Below, in pieces: positions 57,152 to 64,000 of a stretch of DNA of 64,000 nt. This DNA comes from Lepidodermella squamata (Eukaryota > Gastrotricha), in NCBI GenBank assembly GCA_047495785.1, contig JBLDXI010000018.1, forward strand, positions 124,001 through 188,000, in the 5' to 3' direction. Each line of letters begins with the position of its first letter. Within the stretch, counting starts at the first letter, position 1. The translations under genes and the position numbers were made by a program. Below the pieces are notes generated by a model. It was not told where the DNA came from, did no database searches, and was given only the letters and a program-made list of their open reading frames with translations.

Positions 57152-60100
57152 TCACGAAATGGAGCAGACTCGGCTGGCCGGCTTGCTGTCGCCCGCATTC
57201 GTCGCCTTCGAAGCCACCGATGACGTGTCACTCTTCACCGAACTCTGCTTCTGCAGCGTTTTCCCAGCCGCAGCCGCAGCCTCGGCCGGTGCTGGCGCCG
57301 CCGCCTTCGAATTTGCAGACGCAGAGGGCGGGCGAACGGCGGCGCCTTCAAAGGACGACACCGACGAGACGCGTTCGTGCGCCACCGAGTTCGGAATCAA
57401 CTGCTGCAGGGCGAGTTGCGAGCGCAGCATGTCGATCTCCTCGCGCAGCAGCTTCTCCCGCTCGCGGGCCGCCTCCTCCGCCTCGCGCCGGATCTGCTCC
57501 CGCTCGGCCCGGTACCGCTCCTCGAGCTCGCGAACAAGGCTCTCGACGCGGGTGGTCGCCGAGCTGGACGGGCTCGAGTCGCCGAGGCTGAAGGTCGACA
57601 TTTCGCCGCTCATGAGCTGCAACTCCGAGGTGGCCCGGCTCGACCGCTGCGAGACCGGCGTGGCCGGCGAGCGGAGTTTCAGCGGCGGGCGTTGGCTCGA
57701 GGCCGATGTTGACGTCGAACCGCTCATGCCGGGTTTGCCCGCTTGGCCGCCGGCCGGCACCGTCGCCGCCGCGATGGCGCCGCTCATCGACGACGACTTG
57801 TGGTGGCCGCGTTTCGGAGGCGGCGCCGTCGCGTTGTTGTTGTTTGCCGTGGGCCCGGGCGGCGGCATGCCGGATCGCGATGACCGCGAAAAATTCGATT
57901 TCGCAAGTTGCGGCTTGGCCATTGAAGTCTTACTTGTTTTTGCTGAAAAAATGAAAGAACAAATTAAAAAATTTAGAAAATACGAAAATAAAGAACAATA
58001 TTTAGTTTTTATTGAATTCATTGTTTCATAAAAAATTCAGGAGAGTCCTACGGATTTTTCGCTGAACCAGGCTGATTATAAAATTTGCTAAAAACGGCTT
58101 TTCAAATTTTAGAAAATCATAAGCTGACATTCATATAGCAGCTTCAAGCTCAACTGAACTGAATTTGTTCTATTTTTGAACAGTTAATTTGAAGATTTTT
58201 CACGCTGAGTCTGAGTTTTGCAGGCATTGTTCATGGCTAACCCCATTGAATACCAAATTTTTTATTAGCGGTTTCGCAACGTTGACCTCGGTCTAAACAT
58301 GTCCTAACTGTTGGAAATTTGAATGTGATTTTTGTTTACTTGCAAAAGACTAACAAATCTGACTGAGAAGTAGATCCCTTTTTGTTTGGAATTATTCATA
58401 ATTTCTATCACAAAAATTTCCGAATCTGCCGAGGCTCTCTGATTTGATCCTTTCTAATTGACAGAAAGAAAGGCTTGAGAGATCCAAGAGTTGCGGGACC
58501 ATTTTTCAAGCTTGTGACTCATTTAAAAGTTACCGGAGAAAACCCGGAAAAACCCAATATCGCTATTTAACCCGGTTTGACGAAAGCTTTCCGGATTTTC
58601 AATTCCCATTTTTCTAGTGATAAGATCACTATCTTAGATATCATATCATAGTGAATAAGATCATTCTCGTGGCATTCGAGTTAAGAATTTCTACAAAATG
58701 ATACAAAATTAAAGACTCTCTAATTCATTTCCACTTGTGACACCATCACGATTTCGAGTCTTGATCGTATATGTTTATATTTACCTAGCTGCGGGTTGAT
58801 TTTAATGGCCAGCACCGGCGCGTCGTTGTCGTCCGCATCTGTGGTCGTGAGCGCCACCGAGCCGGCCTCGTCGTCGAACTCGTCATCAGCGACGGCGACC
58901 GACGACAGGTCCTCGTCGTCGGTGGTCAGGCCGCCGGTGGTGCCGCGCGTGAACGGCCGGCCCGCGCCGTTCGACCCGCCCAGCGACGAGCCGACCGAGA
59001 ACGTGCGGTTCGCCGCCGCGTGCTGCTGCGACGCCGAGGCCGACAGCAGATCGGCGGACGACGACTGCTGGCTCAGCTGCACCATCGACGCCGACCCGTG
59101 TTCCGCCTCGTCCAGCTCTTTCCGCAGCCAGTCAGGCACCTATGAAAGAAATCACCACATTTAGCACCACGAGGAAAATGAATCTTCTCACACAATTTTT
59201 GTTTAAATTTGAAAAATTATATAAAAGATGCCAATAATATTTGTTTCTCATCCAGTTTTTTTAATTTTATAGAAAAATTTGAAAGACATTCGTTTCGCTC
59301 AAATTAATTTAAATGTAATTATCTCGTGATTTTTTTATTTTTACAAAAAAAATAAAAACCACTTTAAAAATCTCAACTCCCGCATCATCAGTTGGCAACA
59401 ACTCGCCTAATGAGCGGCACTCAATACAGGAAGGCAATGGCAATGGGAACCGAAGCTGTCAACAAAGTCGGTCAAATACCAGTGGGCAAGACGATCGAAA
59501 TCACAGGTGGGGGACTGGCAAAAGTCAACGCAGCTTTCTTTCACCAGCACCAACATACAACTCTCCAGCAAGTGTACAGCCCGACTTGCAACAGGCGTGT
59601 CCGCCTCAAGCAGAACACGAAATATGGTTCGCTTTCACAACCAGGTGAGACATGGCTGACGCCGAAACTCAACATTTATTTACGATCGAAATCGGAAAGA
59701 TAATTCCAATCAACGCTCGTCGCTTGGTTTCGACTCATTGGCTGTCGTAACTGTCGTCATGACGACTTCAAAACTGTGACAAACAGGGAAATCCGAACAA
59801 TGGCCGTATCGCTAGAAACATGCATGACGCGACGGAAGCTCCGATTCTCTTCATTGAAGGCGGACGAAGTAATCAGCACCACATCAGATTCACAGTCTGT
59901 CATCTCATTCAATCCGATTTCGACATAAGCCCAGTACCTGCGTAGCCGTTCCTAATTGCTATGCTGCTCATTCTGTTGACGAAGTCTGGCAAGTTTAGAA
60001 ATCTGAGTTCCATTTGGTACCCGTGGATTCGCCATCATCCTCTGTTAGTTTCTTTGAGGATCTTGTACTCTCAATCGCCCGCTTTCTCAACAACGAGATC

Positions 60101-63100
60101 GTCTAGCCCGAGTTTGCCCACTATTTCCCGATTTCTAAAACAACTATCGTAAATTTAGCAGTTGAGCTGCAATTTCATGCAATTTTATAGTTAAAAACAG
60201 CATCACTAGGCTTCTAAAAGTAGTTCAGCCATTCGATTCCTAAACTGGTGGCAGTACCAACAGCTTCGGACCTTATGCTGAAGTATGCAAGTCGCTTTTT
60301 CTGGCGGCCATTGGTTTAATTGGTTTATTGGTTTTCTTTAGAATTTTTGTACCGTATCTATCCGTACCTAGTACCTATCTGTCATCAATGATACTGTCCT
60401 AGCACTAACGTATGCCGATGTTTGGACGAGGGCCTTGAACGAACCGGGTGAACTGCGACGAACTCGCGCTTATAACGCCGCATGGAATGCTTACTGCAGT
60501 GTCAGCGAAGATTTGATGTGTCCGCCACAAATTGCTGAAATACGCCCGCAAGCTCACATATATTTCTTGGGGCAATTTACAAGGATGAGTGAACTAAGGC
60601 AATGGATTCACCTAACTGGCTGTAAAGATATTTTCTGAAACTATTTGGTCTGTATCCATTGGTCAAACAGAAAGCCGGCTGCGTCGGGACGCCTTGCGAA
60701 TATTTGCAAGTGCCTCGTCGAGAAAGCGTTCCGCAATACATGCAGACGATATTCGTCCAAACCTCCAAGTCGAAAGATGAGGCTCGTTGGTTCAACCGAA
60801 TCATGGAACACTCAGAAGTACGCCAGAAACAACGAAAATTAACAGTACATTGATTGGTTGATTAAGCGAAACGAATGCCTTCAAATCGCATTTTATAGCA
60901 CATCGAGTAATTTAAAATGGATAATTTTCATGTTAAACTGAGTATCTCAAATTTTGGCGAATTTCATAAGAACCCGTAAAACACGGTGTTTTAACGAAGG
61001 TAAAAATGGCGGTATACTTACATCGTTCATCTCTGACGTCAGGTTCATGTTGGGGTTGCGCGTGGCGATCGATCCCGACTCGGCGCTGCCCGGCATCGAG
61101 CCAGGCGGAGCGCTGCTGCTCGCCGTCGCCGAGGACACGTGGTCGTACAACGGCAGCGTGGCGTCTTTCGGCGACTTGAACGCTTCCTTGGTCGGTTTCG
61201 GAGCCTGGTTGCGCCGCGGCGGGGGCGCCGTAGTCTCGACGTGGACGAACAAGTTGTTGCCGTGGCAGTGCAGGCCCGACAACTCGACCACCTCACGGTG
61301 CTCATCCGTGCCTGTCGACTGCAATCTGTATAACATAGAACACTCGAATTAGAGAGGTCATAAGGTCATTGTTATTACGAGAAGAGGATTGTCCCTTATA
61401 ATTCCACATTAATTTTAAAATAACGAGGCAATGAGGGTTTAGTACTAAAAACCACAATGCAGGTTAGAAATGCTCAGGAAAAATATTTTGAATTTTCTGT
61501 TTAATTTTCTGAAAATCCATGGGCGTTTTGGAAATTCGATTCCAGCTAAAATTGTCATGTTGCAGACATTCGATTTTATAGGTTTCAATTTTTGAAACCT
61601 CCATTTATTATTTCGATTTCCTAGCGATTTGCTTCATGGTTTTTGGCTCTTTCGATTTTATCGAGAGTTTTCGATCACGTTCCAATCTTGAATTTTTTGA
61701 AGTTGTTACTCATGCCTATTCAAAATTTCTTTTTCTTTTCTATTGTTCATTTTTTCTTTGCCGAAAATTGCAAAAGATATGTTGAGAAAATGTGTTCGAG
61801 CGCTGCATTACAGGCGAGTGGCAATTTATTGGCTGTTCAACAACATTTGCTACCACTATGTTGGCTTCATCCAATTGCGAACCGATCGCCATATCACGCC
61901 CGTCAAACTGAGCCCAATCGACCGGTTGCCGATGCATTTTGAGCTGAGGTATAAAATACTCTTAAGTTTGACCTTTTTCGAAACGAAATCTCTATTCAAA
62001 TTTGGATGATTCTAGGAAAATTGAATTTCAGGATTTCATTTGAATTTATAGGAAATCATACAATGGTCCCATCGAGAAAAGGCTGGCAATAAGCTACGCC
62101 GACTCGTGTTGTCTGCATTCGAGGCGGCTTTTCTGTAAAACCGCGATCACTTTCGGCAATTTTTCCCACTGTTCAATTTTCACCCGGCGAGCGATCGAAC
62201 CAGAATTTAGCCGGCAAATGGCGCCACTTCTCACGCACAGAAAACTAGGCCTGGCTGCTACAAAAGCCTATTTCATCATGAGAAGTTTAGAAAAATCGAA
62301 AGACGGCGATTTCTTGTTATTCTCAAGCCCGGCTGCCGCGATTTGGGGCTCATTCGAGCGCATTTTTAACGAGATGAAGGCAGGTCATTTCAATTTTCTC
62401 GAAATTTCATTTTAAACTCAATTTTAAAGGCTCGGAAACGCGATATTGCTTTGATTACTCAGATCCCTAGTAGAAACAAAACTTCAAAATTTTATGAAAA
62501 ATGCAATTTGCTATTGATCGGTTCTACTCAATATTGGCTTGTTTTACGCCGATCTTTCGAATCGCTGCGATTTGCCGGCGATTATTTGAGCCAGGTAACT
62601 GGTTTGGACCCCGAAAACGGAGACAAAAACAGCCGATTCTCGCGAATCGAACACGAATTGTTCCGAAATTTGGCTGAAAAATGGCGATCACGATGCATTC
62701 AATACAACGCTGCTGATGAAGCGCATGAATTGATTTGGGATCATGGAAATATGTTTTAGCCAATAAATGGCCATGAAAACGAAAGCCACTCGTTTCAAAT
62801 AATCATTTCATATAAAAACTTGAAATAAAAAAAGCATAGAAATTTAAAAAATTCCAGAAAAACGACCGTTTTAGCAAGTATTTCCATTCAATTTCGATCG
62901 TTAAAATTTCAAATTTTCAAACATTTGTCATTTAAGTTATTCGAGATTAAAATGACTTCAGTGAAATTTTGGAATTTACCTCAGAATGTGTGTTGGGACA
63001 GCGATGATTTGCAGCTCTTCATCGTAGTCCAAGTGGTGGCCACTGCCAGCCGATCCGACGGGCACGCCAGGCGAGCCGAAGGACTGCAACCGCTGCCGCT

Positions 63101-63448
63101 GCTGAGCAATTTGACCCGCAGATTTCGCATCCCCACCACCGCCGCCGCCGCCGCCGCCGCCACCGGACGCCGGCGGCTTCGAACTCGCGTCATTGGCAGC
63201 CGACCCTAGCTGGGACAGGCCCTCGGCTGACAGCGACCGTTGAGCGCCGATCACGGACGAAACAGCCGCGTTGGCTTGCACTTTGGACGAGGAGTTTTGC
63301 AGCGATACGCTCTGCTGATTCGCGGCCGCGTTCGAGCCCGAGCTCGACTGGCGCCGCTCGGAGCCCGCCGAACCCGAACCGCCGCCGAGTCGCTCGCGAG
63401 AGCCTGCAATTGACATGGCCCGCAACGAATCGCCATCGCCTTCAAAAT
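57152..63448 (-). CDS. 3' part of a long unrecognised gene with low-complexity, coiled-coil C-terminus
   Basis: Four exons with matching phases: 63448-62980, 61325-61022, 59139-58785 and 57942-57152, about 638 codons. The first begins at an acceptor, so the 5' part lies further left in the transcript, within or beyond the last 550 bp of the window. Exons are GC-rich and encode Ser/Ala/Gly-rich sequence with a poly-Gly run, a short conserved-looking block (ELSGLHCHGNNLFVHVE), VPDWLRKELDEAE, an acidic stretch, and a coiled coil near the C-terminus (about ERYRAEREQIRREAEE). The composition suggests a largely disordered scaffold protein. I do not recognise the family. Introns are 840-1880 bp, far longer than elsewhere in the window. 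Confidence 0.7.
59392..60853 (+). other. Coding-like segments on the + strand within an intron, unresolved
   Basis: The open frame around 59410-59644 ends at a good donor (CCAG then GTGAGA). An exon-like frame starts after an acceptor at 60372 (VINDTVLALTYADVW...). A third stretch, 60679-60853, is open in all three frames. They could be exons of one + strand gene, but I could not join them in a consistent frame. No family is recognised. Confidence 0.25.
61779..62759 (+). CDS. Unrecognised protein encoded inside an intron of the opposite-strand gene
   Basis: Exons are 61779-61948, 62052-62379 and 62430-62759, giving 275 aa. The second exon is open for 109 codons in the frame required by the first. 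To keep frame into the third exon the intron must use a GC donor (AAG then GCAGGT) with a normal AG. The protein is basic and rich in aromatic residues at its start (RVAIYWLFNNICYHYVGF) and ends ELIWDHGNMF. No signal peptide, repeated motif or known domain is visible. It lies wholly within the 61326-62979 intron of the minus-strand gene. Confidence 0.5.
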
Positions 63449-64000
63449 CTAAAAATTATAACGAAAATTATAATTAAAAGAGAAAAATTCGCATCAGCTA
63501 TATTTAGATAATTATGAGAAACATATTTTGTGATTTTTTGCAAACAAAAGTCAATAAAAAATAGGTCACAAGTTTGTGTAGCAGAGTTCTCAACCTTGGC
63601 ATTTGAGCTCTTTTTCTCTGAAATGAGTGAAACCGGAACTAAAACGATGAAATATTTTCCGTTCTACAAATCCACTGGTTTGAAGCCATAAGCCGATAGA
63701 CTCTTTACACATCGAACTTGAGTAGTGACTGATAATAATGTGATTTTTGCAAGTGAATCGTAAACCATCATTCAATTGATTATTCAATATCATAAATTTC
63801 ATGCAAAGAAAATAATTTACAGAGTGATCCTCAGTGATCGTGATACAGCTTTTACAGTATAATACAGAAACAACTAGGACAAAACGCGCTACTTTTCTCA
63901 CTATTGCGAGGCAGAACTCGCTCCGAGAAGCCAGACGTCAGCTTCAAAATCGTCGTCAACACTGAGCTTTCTGTCATTTCTTCAATAGCAAAACGCATAA
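63449..64000. other. Right edge, probably intron of the minus-strand gene
   Basis: No clear exon is visible. The acceptor at 63449-63450 implies that this is intron or upstream sequence of the gene at 57152-63448. Confidence 0.4.

Noticed and set aside
57147-58031. Long + strand open frame (294 codons)
   Set aside because: It mirrors the GC-rich last exon of the minus-strand gene, whose frame has consistent splice sites and phases.
1-64000. CRISPR array, operon or bacterial-type system
   Set aside because: Spliced genes, polyadenylation signals and animal retrotransposons show eukaryotic DNA; no regularly spaced direct repeats of CRISPR type are present.

Overview
The window is nuclear DNA from an invertebrate animal. 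Most genes are split by short GT-AG introns (often 50-60 bp), polyadenylation signals follow several stop codons, and the genes are animal types: class A GPCRs, a Cys-loop channel, a C-type lectin, a CPVL-like carboxypeptidase and sulfite oxidase. Transposon remnants are dense. I cannot fix the phylum from sequence alone. All exon joins were worked out by eye from splice sites, reading frame and comparison between paralogs.

Layout: (1) 0.5-7.9 kb, + strand: five tandem paralogs encoding secreted two-domain, cysteine-rich, probably GPI-anchored proteins that end each domain in a three-finger-like CxCCxDxCN motif. (2) 7.9-15.2 kb: two related intronless GPCR genes (- strand) and a divergent intronless pentameric ligand-gated channel (+ strand), a small signalling cluster. 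(3) 15.4-22.8 kb: nested transposons: a pogo-type MITE, a nearly full non-LTR retrotransposon with two frameshifts, a large inverted repeat and a truncated pogo/Tigger transposase. (4) 22.8-37.3 kb, - strand: four tandem paralogs of an unrecognised secreted repeat family. The proteins are built from 6 or 9 modules of about 45-60 residues, each ending in aromatic-x-aromatic-x-C(C). The modules form a three-module a-b-c unit that is repeated two or three times. All four genes share a conserved upstream block. MITEs lie between them.

(5) 38-56 kb: a CPVL-like serine carboxypeptidase, two inverted copies of a mucin-stalked C-type lectin (one with the EPN motif, the other QPD), a complete sulfite oxidase gene plus at least two decayed fragments of it, jockey-like LINE fragments, several MITEs and palindromes, and a decayed KRBA2-like integrase. 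(6) 57-64 kb: the 3' part of a long - strand gene of unknown function with GC-rich low-complexity exons. A separate unrecognised + strand gene sits inside one of its introns.

Themes: three gene groups here grow by local duplication (secreted Cys-rich proteins, CC-module proteins, lectins). Two of them grow by repeating modules inside one gene as well as by copying whole genes. Secreted or surface recognition molecules dominate, which would fit defence, cuticle/mucus or reproductive functions; that is inference only.
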